Below, one piece after another: positions 1 through 12,201 of a DNA stretch of 64,000 nt (within the stretch, counting starts at the first letter, position 1; each line of letters opens with the position of its first letter). This DNA comes from Ascidia mentula (Eukaryota; Chordata; Ascidiacea; Phlebobranchia; Ascidiidae), in assembly GCA_947561715.1 (NCBI GenBank), contig OX387198.1, positions 7,006,001 through 7,070,000 on the forward strand, written 5' to 3'. The notes under the pieces were generated by a model. That model saw only the letters and a list, made by a program, of their open reading frames with translations, was not told the DNA's origin and did no database searches. Position numbers and translations under genes: made by a program.

Positions 1-309
1 TCAGGAAACTCAAAAAACTATTTTTCTCGGATGATTAAGATTCAAACCAGGTTCATCGTATAACCGTTCTGGTATCAACTAAACAATGGTTTTTGCGCGT
101 AACATTTAGGGCCCTTTTAAGTAAATGCAAATTGAAAGCTGTTGGACACGTAAATATACGTAAGATAACATGGCTGTTGAATTTCTCCGCTAGAATTCAA
201 GCAATTGATGGTATTTGTACGAAATTATTGAATCGCAAAACCGAGTCCTATTTTATCTAAGCAATAACTGAAAGGCGCAAAGCCCCACAAATGTTGATGG
301 TGTTCTTAC

Positions 310-3300
310 CCAGCTGTTCAGTGCTCTTCGGTCTTTTCAATTTTCTCTTTTTGCCGAATTTGCCGAAGAAGGCTCGGACGCTTTGCAGACTCTTCTTTGA
401 ACTCTTGGGAGTCTGTGGGGATCCCGGGGTGCGACTAGACATACTTATATCCATTCGCATCATTTCGGGGTTGTACGGGGTCATCGGAGTCATTGGGGTT
501 CTGAAAAACCCGGGGACTGATCAACAAATTGTTTACCTTTAAAATTGCGACGATGCAAAGCATTGCTAAAGTCTCGTGGCCTAAAGTTGGAAATGTGTGT
601 TTTTCATTTCGTTTAGATATGTTTAGTTTTTGTGTATGATTTCTATCGCAACTTGTGGAAGACAAAATAAAACGACACAAAGTATCATTTAACTAACCTT
701 TAACAAAGCATTCTACCACATACAGTTTTACACCAATGCCCTGTCTTTTTCATTTTTTTAAGGTCCTCAAAAAATTCTCAAGTTCTTTCCAAACCAACGC
801 AGGCAACAATCTTCTCTACCGATCACAACTCTCCGATTCTCGTGTTATCTAATTACCCACCTCGGTGACATAGGGGAAACCCCGGCGCTGGCGGAGACAG
901 CGTTCTCGGGCGAGATTGTCGTCGAGCTTCGTCTTGAGGCCGCTGCAGGTGGCAAATAAAACGTTTAAGCGCCATAAACGCTTTACAGGCAGAAATAGGG
1001 GCAATCGGTTCGACAGACACAGAGTCGTAAATTCTTTCTTTTTGTAGCGCGGTGCAAGCGGCATTGGGCAAACAGGATTGTAACAATAACCGCTGTACGG
1101 ACGCTCGCTTAGGTGCAAAGGCATATGTTTGATTCTGGGTGTTGTGTCACACAACGTTGGCTATAATGGTGTTTACGCCATAACCACCGACTTAATAACT
1201 AAACCATGGTGTTTTACATACGTTAATGCATAATAATATGTATTGTTTAATTGATATAAATCAGCAGTTTAGTTTCGTTAAGATTTCTTAAAAAAAAAAA
1301 AACCTAAAGCTGAGCCACGGACCTTTGGGCCTAAGTACCACCCAAACACAGGGTTGTCCAGCATTTACAAATTCAAATAACTCCACACCTGGCTTTGAGT
1401 AGTGTATGAAGTTGGGCAGCTCGTCTGCATTGGTGATGACGAGGTTATGAGGCCTCTTCTTTTCCTTCTTTGATGGCTTGTGTTTGTGGCTGGTCGTGGA
1501 CGCGATTGAGGACAGACTCTGGTTTGAGGCGGAAATGTTGTCATTGGCCGCAATATTAGGAAATATTCGATTTCCAATCTGTGTAAGAGAAGGATGCAAT
1601 GTCAGTGCTGTTGTGAATGCAATAGAAGTGATGTTGTAAGATAAAGTATTCACCTTAAATAGATAGAATGATAGTTTTTGTACAGAATGAGTGTTTTTTT
1701 ATTTTGTTTTGATAAATTTAACCATTCGCATTTGTTGAGCTTGCAACTACTGTCCAATGTTACCGTCTATATCTACATGTATATACAAGACGTAGTTTTA
1801 TGGGGTCTTGGTTTACAACCAGAATACAATACCAATGAGGTTGCACTTTTCAAATACCTGCACTAATGTACACATGTATAATACACTATCCAAGCAAAAC
1901 TGTCAAAACTTTGCACACACTTAAAACAAGGTACTATAAACTACATTCCAAGTTATTGCACTCACATGCCACTCAGAGGACTTGGATGGCTTTAACGGAG
2001 TAAATGGAGGCAAAAGGGCGGTACTGGAAGTTGCTTTGGCTGATCTTGAGGTGGAATTGCTGTTGCCTGTCGAGGACACACGATCTCGAGTCAAACTGCG
2101 AGTGTTTTGCACTTGATAGTGGGAGTTTTTGTGCGGAGTGCCAGGCGTCACCGGAGGAGTGCCAGCGACTCCTGGCGATGGTGGTATGATAAAGATCTTC
2201 GACTTGCCAGGAGGTGGCGACGAAGAGGGAGTGGGCTTTGTTACACTCAAATTTGAGTCAGATTCAAGAGAGCTCCGGGATCCAAGACCTGAAGGACTTG
2301 GTGGAGTCAAACAGGAGCTGCTTGTGGAAGGAAGTTGGTGGCTTCGTTGTCGACTCGGGAGCTCTGTGAACTGGTTTGGCATGTCTGTATTGGACGGGTC
2401 GGTATTTGAACGACTCCTATGAAGTTTTTGTTGTTCTACAGGTAGAGAGTCTGAGCTTTCCGAGCCATGTCGAGAAGTGCAACTGCTTTGGTCATGGATG
2501 CCTTGAGAAAATGATTGTGATAGTTAAACGTGTGGCCGAAAATGTGGTGGAAATAAAAGTGTTGAATACTGTTTGTGAATAGCTTTTCAGGAAACCATGG
2601 GTAAATTTATAAATCTGCTTTACAATTTGCAAAAAAAAACATTATGAATGTATTAAATAAATCAAGATTGTTTGCAGTTTGTTTACAATTTGGCAAAACC
2701 ATGTTATTGGGTAAAAGTTTAAATTTTGCATGGTGGAATCAATTGATCTGACTCTTTAGATTACATTTAAAAATCTTCTCCAAAATTATGATTAGCTTCC
2801 AGTAACCAAGCCATTGCATTGATAAACCAGGCTATTCGCACTACAAACTTACCACCATGAAAAAAATCATACCATTTTCAATGAAGTTTTTTTCATTTTT
2901 TACATTCTCGTTAAAGTCATGGTCTGTGGTTTCAGTGCCACCAAAAACATCATCCGGCTTGGAAAATGAGTCCCAGTACACCTCGGCAGTGTCAACATTC
3001 TTTCTATTCTGCTGTTGCAAACCTATTTAAAAAGAGGATCTGTCAATGTATCGCAAACTTAGGCTGACTCACGATCAGCAAAGATGCACAAGACAGGAAA
3101 ATTATGCATGGGAAGGAAAATAATACGAGTTTCTACTTATATAACTACTTTTTATGGCATTCATTTAGGCATGATACTTTTTAAAAAGTAAGTTTGCAAA
3201 ACAGTTAGTAATGAAACAACACTTTAAATGTTGTTGATGCAAGAGGACTGGCAGGAAATAGCAAAAAGGCTTTTATTTAGCGCAGTGTGTGACAATTGAA

Positions 3301-5805
3301 AAGTTGCGGGCAGTAACTAAGCACGCCAGACATTATCTACATTGAAAAGCAGATGGCACATAAATAGTAACATGCAATATACATGAGTAACAGGGCCTTA
3401 TTGATTGCATGTGAAACATTTTCAACTCTAGTTTTGGTACGTAAATTGAAATTATTAGTGAAAACTTTTTTTAATGAATTCCTAAATTACGGCGATTCCC
3501 AACTTTGAAGAGCAGAATAGTTAGAAGTGACCGTCCGCTGACAATGGTATGATGCAAAAGTCAAATACTATTGGCACAATTATGTGTCACTGTTGGCCAT
3601 ACATCAACATTTTAACGAGCCTGATTTAGGCTGCAAAGGCCACCCAGATATTGCAAAGATTAGTATGCCTCCTACAGAGCCATGCAATCTTTGGTAAATC
3701 CAAGTAATGATCAATTTAACAAACATTAGAGCAAAAAACACAACTCATTTACATTTGACTTGTTTGAACATTAGTACAACCTAAAGTATCAACCTATGCT
3801 TGAATGGTATTTGTGCAGTATTTATTCAATGAGGCTCACATTTCACATGTGATTGAGTTAGGTCAATTTTTACACCACCTTTTATTTTAAAGTGTAATAA
3901 TGGCAAAGCATTTCTTTATATCTCCCTTATTTAACATTATTATTGATGTTTTTCATTTTTGAATTAAACATGGAAACAAAACATTACTTCTGAACTTTTT
4001 TAACTGCTTCAATGATGTAACGAGTTTTCTGTTGTCCTCAGCGTTTCCACTTAATTCTGTGATGATGTTTTGAAGTTGTGTTTCACTCAATGCCATTAAA
4101 TCTTCGACAGAGTGGTACTGGACTTGCAGTCCCTGCACATTTTTGCAAGCACATTAGTGATGTCACAATATAATCAATATGGCAGAAAATCAATTTGAGA
4201 CACATAAAAATAGCGTGAATCTGGATTACTGCTCATTAGGCAAAAAATATGGTCGGGCTTTTAAAAACTGAAGCAACAGTTTGCAAGTAGTCTTAAAAGA
4301 CACTTCAACAGTTTTTTTAGCATTTACTGTGTTAGTTCCATATTTTGAAACCATTTTTTTGTGCCAAGTTTGAGTAAAAACAATGCATCTCAACATTTGT
4401 TGGTTCATAACCCCTTATAACTATTTTCATACAGTCTGTGACCCCTTCTTAATCATTTTTTGTACATCAGTGCACATCTAAATAACATTTATTTCTAACA
4501 TATGTTATTAATGTTAAAGCCACTGTACTTGTGACTTTGTGGTTGAGTGTTTAACAATATCTCATCGCGCAAAAACACTGTCGTTTATTAATGAAACAGC
4601 CACCAGGTCGCAACAAAACCCCACAAATAACAAAACTAATTTTTCAATGTTTAACGATTCCAAATATATTTGATGCCCCTTTAGAAGACCTTAGCAATCC
4701 CTGAGTGGTTTATGGCTGGTTGAAAGCCACCAAGGTACAGTGCAAAATAGCCTTATTTAACTTCAACACATGTGAGTGCTGTGCATAAGTGGTGTCAACT
4801 TACCTTGGCCAATAAACTGCTAACACCAACAACATTAAGCCATTTGGTCAGCGATGGGTACTCAATGTTACTGTCTGGAATACGGAGCTTTGTGTCGAGT
4901 TGTTGGCAGAAATGCTTGATTAATTTACCCTGAAAACAAACATAAGACACAATTACCAAAGCTTAGCAAAACAGAATCAGGCAAAAACATTTAAGTTACT
5001 ATTCACAGTAACCTGTGCATTAGGTGCTACATAGTTTCGTTTGAAAACACAAAATAAAAAAGAAATGATTTCAAAAAGAATAGAAGTTTGTGGAATGTTT
5101 ACCTCCAGGCTCCTGATTTCTTTGATGGTGAACTCAGTTAAACTTCGCCCTCTTAAGTCAACGAGTGTCGTTGAAGTGATTTCTATCATTCTTTCTAGTG
5201 CTGTCAGCTGTTTCAATGCAGCTTCAATAGAGCAGGCAGCTTCAGAATCTACCAGACAACACATAAATTATCATATATTGCAATTGTGTAGTTAGTGAAA
5301 TAATACTTATCCTACTTGGACTATTATAAGTGGGTAATTATAAGTAATATAAACCTGACTTCGCATGAAATTAGTATTTACAACAACAATCAACCAACCT
5401 ATTTAATTAATCTACAATTTCATATCAAATAAAGTAAACCCATAAACAATGTATAATGTTGTAATTATTTGGATTATCCAGTATTTTCAATCCCTATTCC
5501 AATCAATATACCTTATACATCTATTTATTTATCTTTCATTTCCCTGTTTTTCAATTCAAAACCTTGAGCTAAATATTATAGAAGTTTTTCTGAAAATTAC
5601 AATGTCAATTTCACCCTTAGTTGTGTTGTGTATATAACTTATAAGTCCATCGTTGCAGAATAAAACTTTACGTTATTTGCAGTCACCACTTTGTGCTAAA
5701 TTTATTGCATGACAATACATTACTCAACACATAACGTTTTACAGTAGACTATTTTTCAAGTTTAATTATTTACAAACCTGTTTTGGTTTTGAGACCCATG
5801 TCCAT
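310..5805 (-). CDS. KSR: KSR (kinase suppressor of Ras), N-terminal half, 3' part off the left edge
   Basis: Scaffold pseudokinase that brings RAF, MEK and ERK together in Ras signalling. Nine exons join with matching phases: 5778-5805, 5103-5248, 4804-4929, 3988-4132, 2873-3022, 1966-2501, 1389-1578, 861-942 and 310-500, giving 531 codons from MDMGLKTKTDSEAACSIEAA. Residues about 12-150 match the KSR CA1 region: helical LERMIEIT, IKEIRSLEGKLI, then the SAM-like part with SLTKWLNVVG and VEDLMALSETQLQNII. Residues about 150-380 are Ser/Pro-rich with TPPVTPGTPH. Then SKSSEWHIGNRI and KKEKKRPHNLVIT match vertebrate KSR2 (SKSHEFQLGHRV, KKKSKPLNLKI) and a basic SLQSVRAFFGKFGKK segment follows. The C1 zinc finger and kinase domain are not in the window. 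The 82-nt exon 861-942 is supported only by splice sites and perfect phase fit. The start codon opens a 28-nt first coding exon, and an AG lies 1 nt upstream of it, a possible splice acceptor. Confidence 0.88.
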
Positions 5806-6907
5806 TCTAGTGTGTTGATTCCAGAACTAAGGTGATTATCTTGCATAAATCATGTACAGTTGGTTTTGTGAAGGTGGTTGAATCTGTTTTCTGACATATT
5901 TCCTGGTGTGATCATATAACTATGCACATATTTTTAAGGACCATTTCTTTAGGAAGTTGTTGATGTGAAAGCAAACTGCTGTATCATCTGCAAACCTAAT
6001 TGTTACACAACTTCCACCATCAATCCCTAAAAGACAATTTTATGACAAAAAATGAATCACCATTCCGTGCAATATTCCAACAATTTTATTCTTCAGGTAG
6101 ACATTTTCCATTAGAAGTGTTATTTATTAATTATTAATCTTATCATGTATATGTATGTACAGTTTTCATTCATTTGCAACTTACAACACAAAAGCTATAC
6201 TTGTTAACTACTGATAATATTTTCACCATATATAAGGGTGTTTACAAAATTGTTTGTTGGGCAATTTTTTACGATTATACAAACTGGTACTAAAATTGAG
6301 ACTCCTGAACGCTCAACCAAAAAAAGTTATTGACCTTACGTTTATGCCAACCTACAGCACAACTTACAAATTTCACAACCTTAGACCCAAAATCTTCACT
6401 GTTAAACTAAAATAGAGCATTATCATGAAGGTAAACACATCTGTCTAGCCTGCTCTACATTTCCTTTCTCTACCCAATTAACAGACAGACATAACAAAAC
6501 CAGAAGAACCTGTAAAGGCGACGTAAAAATAGTTTAAATATCCTGTGCAGTAGAGTTTCATAACGTGAATTTCTCCCACAAAAACTATTGTATTCGCCTC
6601 CAAGTTTGTCACTAACCTTGACAAAGACTCACAAAAAACACTGAAAATAAACAGTTAAAGTGGTGGTCGTTGTCGTAATACTTTTTAGCATACAAATTCG
6701 GCCAAATATAATCGAACGTAGTAATTTGCTGCTTATGATTTTTGTTACTTTTATGAACAACTAAACTGATCTGCCTGAGAATTTTTCAACATGTATTAAT
6801 TGCGTGTGGCCGAAAGTGATGTGTTTCCACGTCGCTTTTTGGCTAAGCCCAAAAGGTTTATGATAAAAGAAACTTCGAACAAACTTGGCGATGAGGTAAT
6901 GTGAATA
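5806..6907. other. intergenic, KSR 5' flank to FUT-A 3' end
   Basis: AT-rich sequence between the KSR start codon and the FUT-A polyadenylation signal. It should hold the KSR promoter and 5' leader. I see no convincing ORF, RNA gene or repeat. Confidence 0.5.
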
Positions 6908-6913
6908 TTTATT
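6908..6913 (-). promoter_or_regulatory. candidate poly(A) signal of FUT-A
   Basis: Reads AATAAA on the minus strand, 79 nt past the FUT-A stop codon, a normal distance for a short 3' UTR. No cleavage-site evidence beyond the hexamer. Confidence 0.45.
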
Positions 6914-6991
6914 TCTAAGATTTTGAAATATTGACTTGGCACAAATTTGCATCATATTATGACAAATTTACAGTTTCTACACTGCTTATAG

Positions 6992-9900
6992 TTAAACAAA
7001 AGTTTGTTCTGGCTTTGTGGAGGTTTTGTTTGCCTCAAGAACAGTCGTGGTTGCAGGCACAGGTTTGGCACGCAAGCATTCATCTGGCTGCTCGCCATAA
7101 ACGTACTGGCTCATGGAAGGGTAACTCTTTCTCATTAGTAAACCATTCCCAAGCATCCGGCAGAGTTTTTTTTCGCGGATCTCTGAGTACATGGAAAGCT
7201 TTAATTGAGTCTCGTGGTCCGGATTAAGTCGCCAATCGAAGTAGCGACGATATTCGACGTCGTTTCCGTCCAACCACTGGAGATATGCAACAAGATGTTT
7301 CGGGGATTTGAAGTCTTCTGTATGAATGTAGCTGTTGCGGGGCGCCAGCTTTTCCATATCGGCTTTAGACGGACCAAACACGATTGGGACTCGTCCATAA
7401 TTTATCCCACTCTGCCAAAACTTTTCTGTGACGTAGTCCTTGCAGTGAACTGCGTTCTCGAACGAGAGATAAAATTTGAATTGCGCATGTTGCGTTCTGT
7501 TGAAGTTGTTGTATTCGACGCTGTTGTTGAAGCACTTTCCGTAATAGGAGACGTCCAGACCAGCGTCGGCGAGAGCTTGGGCGTACTTCATTCGCTCCAC
7601 AGAACCGTACAAAAGACCACAGTTGCTCACCACCCATAACTGAAAATATGAAGAACGCCAGTGAATCAAGGTACTTTAATAATTTTTTAACTCGCTTGTT
7701 TTCCTAACAATATTCTTATTGTATGGTGCAAACACAGAGCCTATAATGATATGTGGAATACTGTCTTTGTTTTGTGCTTTCCAGAAGATAATTCATAAAC
7801 TAAATTTCACTTAATGCCAGATGGAATGCCTACGACGTCAACTTCGTGCATTTTCGGGAACAACAGATCACGTGAATTAGAGAACGAAGTGCATGATACG
7901 CACGTCAAATGGCCACAAAAGCGCTGCAATGACTTACGACCAGCCTCGATTTCATTTTCATCAGGTTGTCCACTACGCCTTGTGCGTGCATTGTCAAGTC
8001 GTCTTTATTTGTGAAGTATGGGGCGAATACGTCAGCTTTGGTGTGGTACGACATTGTCCAGTTGATAAAACCGCCGTCGTATTCCTTCAGACTTCTGTGT
8101 TCGGCGTGTGTCATGTAATTCGGGCTTTCCAGCGTTTCAAACACGTACCGCTGATCCGGATGCCTAAAAAAGTACGTTTATTATATGTGTTTTAAATGCC
8201 GGCTTTTTTTTGTATTGTGAGCTTCAAACTGGGCAACTGTTTTGACTTAACAGGTCTCATGAGTGTAGCTATGGCTCACACACAACGAACTTATCAGTTA
8301 AACTTGTATGTTTTTAATGATTTTTTTTCTGTTTTTTCAAGTCTTTGCCAAAAAAACAGCACCCCATTGATTCATTAATACTCTGTGATGCCAAAAACTA
8401 GTGCCCTATTTACCTGTAATGTCTCCATGGAATTTTCTCATTGTCGAGGGCCGAGTAGTGAAAAATAACGGCGCTGGCTTCGGCAATGCGCTCCTTGTCA
8501 TATGTGAATACGCAGTTGTCAACTTTGTAACCCTCGCGAACACCTTCTGTTTCCACTCCCCACGGGTGACGCCACACAAGGATCAATCGTCTATTGGTTA
8601 GTTTGAATAAAGCCACTTCTGTGCTGATGTTTCTACATAGATATCCCATTTAATTAGCTTCAAATGATATTTTCATGCAAAGGAAATAGTGCCAATAATG
8701 TTATTTATAGCAGCAGACAGGGCCACCTTTTCAAACTAATTGATCTCATCAGTGCAGCTTTTGTGTGACTTGCAACGATCTTGTCAGCAAAATAGCCAAA
8801 ATAGACTTCCAGGTATTTTATGCAAGATATTTTAATGTTTATGCTAAACTGCGTCATGTATATACCATTGAAAACACACATACCAACTAAAAACTTCAGG
8901 TAAGCGTTTTTGTTAATATTTGACAGAGATAGTATTAAAATATATTGTATACCTTCCGTATACCGGTAGCTCCTCGGTCGTCGTTGTTGGCTCTTCGGTT
9001 GTGTTTAATCTTTCAAACTCGTGTAAGTCACTGCGACCCAACAAACAACATGTTCTTACCAAACTAAGTTTAGCACAATGATGTCACAATGTTTCTAACC
9101 TTGCGACTGATTAACGACACTTTTACGTTGCACACTTGTGTACTACACAAACACAGAAACAATGCCATTATAATTTTGTTTGGCAAATAGATTCACTGTG
9201 ATGCTATGGCTGTTGCTGAGAAACAAATCAAATAACTGAATCCAATGCATTATATTTACTCCATAAGTGTGACCTGATTTACACCAACTTTTTTTACTGC
9301 TTAGAGGTTTGATTTGCAATTTGTCACAAGAAAATGTCACAAGCAGTTCTTTTGTTGCCTCTGCTGAGCTTATTTACAAACATAAAACGATTTCAGAATT
9401 TTCGATATTGTTAGAATGCCACCAATAACATGCCATTGTGTCGCGGTGTATTTATCGTAGAAAAAACATTCACAAAAATTACAGCTTGTGTTCACATCAA
9501 TTTCAAAATATACCTATGTTTTGCGTTTGCGTAGATATTCTTGTTTTCATCTTGAAATTGTCGTTGAAAGCTAAACTGGGTACTGAAAATCAAACTTTGT
9601 TGAACGCGAAGCAAGTTAAACACAAAGTCAGCAATTCCAAAGTCAGCAAATAGTATATGATTTCTGTGAGCCGCAGACAGATAGCCACTGTTTCGACGTG
9701 GAAGGTCTCATCAATGCGGAATATACTACTACACCGGGTCACAAAGTTTTTCCAAACTTGACCCACATATAAGTCTGTGTAAAACAGATATCTGTGCAAA
9801 TTTTAATGATTGGGCGTGAACAGGGCCACCACCTGTTATTTTTGGTTATACATTTAAGTTGAAATACCACACGAAATCGTAGCGTTAATATTCGCACATA

Positions 9901-10214
9901 CTTCTATGTTCCATAGGCTTATATGTGGATCAAGTTTGGAAACAACTTTGTGACCGGTGTAAAGGTATCTTCCCATCAATGCAGCTTGGTGTGATTTTCT
10001 AGACGACTTTGCCAACAATACGGTCTAACCTTATTGGTCGAAACAGTGGCCATCTGTCTGCAGCTCACATAAATTAAAACACTTACATTTGTGGTGGATA
10101 ATCTTGTACAAATTTGAAATTTCTCTTCTTATTCTGAAAGTAAAAATGCATCAGCAGTAGTCCGCATGTACACAAAACAGCCAGTTTCCAAAAGCGTCTT
10201 TTTCTGATCAACAT
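6992..10214 (-). CDS. FUT-A, alpha-1,3-fucosyltransferase (GT10), type II membrane protein
   Basis: Golgi enzyme family that transfers fucose from GDP-fucose to N-acetylglucosamine-containing glycans. Exons: 10087-10214, 8953-9030, 8414-8632, 7938-8163 and 6992-7639, with phases 2/2/2/0, giving 432 aa. Residues 1-42 carry a short basic start (MLIRKRRFW) and one hydrophobic anchor (about 9-26). The 78-nt exon 2 adds an acidic, Thr-rich stem (EEPTTTTEEL). The catalytic region shows VWRHPWG, DNCVFTYDK, ASAVIFHYSALD, then ESPNY and GFINWTMSYH, and in the last exon LWVVSNCG, the GT10 donor-binding signature FYLSFENAVHCKDYVTEKFW and GRVPIVFGPSKAD. The last exon is 648 nt against 570-573 in its paralogues. 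The extra 26 residues after ECL are Thr/Pro/Lys-rich with an NKT sequon. Intron 1 holds a fold-back element (9664-10071). Acceptor specificity cannot be read from sequence. Confidence 0.9.
9664..10071. mobile_element. fold-back MITE in FUT-A intron 1
   Basis: A long imperfect inverted repeat. The left arm starts near 9664 with GTGAGCCGCAGACAGATAGC and the right arm ends near 10071 with its near-complement. Arms continue inward for over 100 bases (ATATGTGG, CAAGTTTGGAAA, TTTGTGACC recur inverted), leaving a loop at about 9780-9912. There is no coding capacity. I cannot define a clear target-site duplication, so the superfamily is left open. Confidence 0.65.
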
Positions 10215-12201
10215 TTCGACCTCCAACAGTAATTCTATCCACTATGTCTGCTATTTTTGCTCATGTGGACATTTTTGCGTGCTCAAGCAGCACTGCTGAA
10301 AGTTTACTGACAAATTGAAGCAAAATCCCTCCTATGGTTTCAAGTCATACAACTTTCTTTCAGGCACAACAGCCTTACGCTGGTGATTACGGAATGATTT
10401 TAACCAGCACCCGTAAAACTAACGGCCAAGCCATACCACAGTTAATCTTACGTATCGAGTTACCGCGCCTCATTGTCTAAATATTCTTTTGAACACTTCC
10501 TTTACTTTACCACAAAACAAAGCCTTAGTTCTAATCATCCATTTCTATAGCGCACTCCATACGTTCTGTAAGCTGTGGACTGTAAAGAAACTGTGCTCCA
10601 AAACCCAAAGATGATACTCATGAATTCACTTGGTACGAGATGTAATTTGTTGTGCAAATAGGGAGTATAGGCGTTATATGTATGTTATTTTAAGACAGAT
10701 CAACAAATCTCGAAAATTTAGATAATTTGTACATTTTAAAGTTTCCTCTGCATTGTAGTCAAAAAGCCCTTCGGTTAATTTGCAAGGGTATGAAATTACA
10801 AACATATTTTATATTGCCAGTATATAACAGATACTGCCCGGGAGCAGAAAATTAAACCGCCTGTCCAAACGCTTTCAAACAAAGGAAAAATAGTGTCATT
10901 TGTTATGACATAACAATCGAAAAAGAGAACAGTTTAGTTTGATATAATAAAGGGAATGCATTTCTACTGTGGCGCAAGTGGTGCGAAACTATCCGTTAAA
11001 CCATTAATCAGTAGCCTAACCAATGTGCACCTTCCGGTTGTGGTTTGGAACTGTGTAGAACATGGCCGGCCGAAGTACGTATCAAGATTATGGGTACCAC
11101 GCAATTTCTTTCGGCTGGTCGATGAAATATCTTTCTTTGAAGTTATTCTACCGAGTTTTTTTCTGTACTAATCGCCTTCCAAACTATGATGTTTTTTTCG
11201 GTTTCCAGGTTCTAATACAGCTTAATTCATAATATTTTCACTGCCCCCATAACACACCTGTAACCTGTTGTTTGTCACAAAATGTCTGCATTTGTATTGT
11301 ACTTTCGTGCGTCGTAATACCATGGATTGAAAAAAGCACACTTTCAGAACGCAATGGGTTGGTTTTGTTGGCAGTGCTTTTCGAAACGTTTCTGTAAACC
11401 TCAAAATGCGAAAATAATGAGCTTACAATCATGATCATAAGCATCCGTAACCAACACAAACGGACAATATTTTTAAAAAACCTGATTAACTTTTTAATTT
11501 TGGCGATTTTTTTTATTATATAACAGTTAAATATTCGCTAAAGCTATAGTCCAGAGATTATGGTTGCATTTATATGACTACGAAATTATGTTGTGACGTC
11601 ATAACTCTAACAAATTGGGTTGAGGTGTGCAATGGAATCTTGAAACCGTATAAGTGTGACGCCACGGTAAAAAGTCACGTACTGTTTAAGCAATAGATAT
11701 CCGTTCTGTATTGATAGTAGCCCTGTCTAAAGCGTACTTAAAATAGTCACGATATTTCGCAATTGCTATTTTTTACAAACCGAATTACAGAATAAACGGT
11801 GGTTGCGTTCCCGCGGACAAAATACGTATACATTACATTATTGACAAAGTTTCTAAAAGGTATATTTTCAAAATATAGCATTGCATATTTAGGATTTAGT
11901 AACTTGTCATGAAAGCACTTAAAATGTGGCAGAGAAGACTTTTTGCTGAAATTTTGATTTTTTTTCAAAGACAATGAACAGTTGTTTGCCAAAATGAGCT
12001 GGCTATGAAAAAGTTTACGATATACTGGTTGTAGTGACAGCAATTTGTGAAAATTTGTTAAAAAAATGCATAAATTTCTTGTGCAAAGTGATTGTAACTG
12101 AGCAAAAAAAGCGATAAACACATTGCCACACAGTGGCGCACCTGCGCGGTAACAAGCATCCTTGAATAGCCTCAATTTTACCAGACCATCTTGACTCAGT
12201 T
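10215..12201. other. intergenic, FUT-A 5' flank to FUT-B 3' end
   Basis: About 2 kb with no gene I can support. Short frames here (for example 11238-11459 on the minus strand, with a hydrophobic start) lack homologues and do not splice in phase to FUT-A. Expected to hold the FUT-A promoter and the FUT-B 3' UTR. Confidence 0.4.

Noticed and set aside
849-1154. 101-codon minus-strand frame in KSR considered as the C1 zinc finger
   Set aside because: The Cys/His spacing does not fit a C1 domain. A short exon in another frame (861-942) fits both phases better.
11238-11459. Minus-strand frame with hydrophobic start upstream of FUT-A
   Set aside because: Possible donor is phase 0, no homologue known to me, and FUT-A has its own in-phase first exon.
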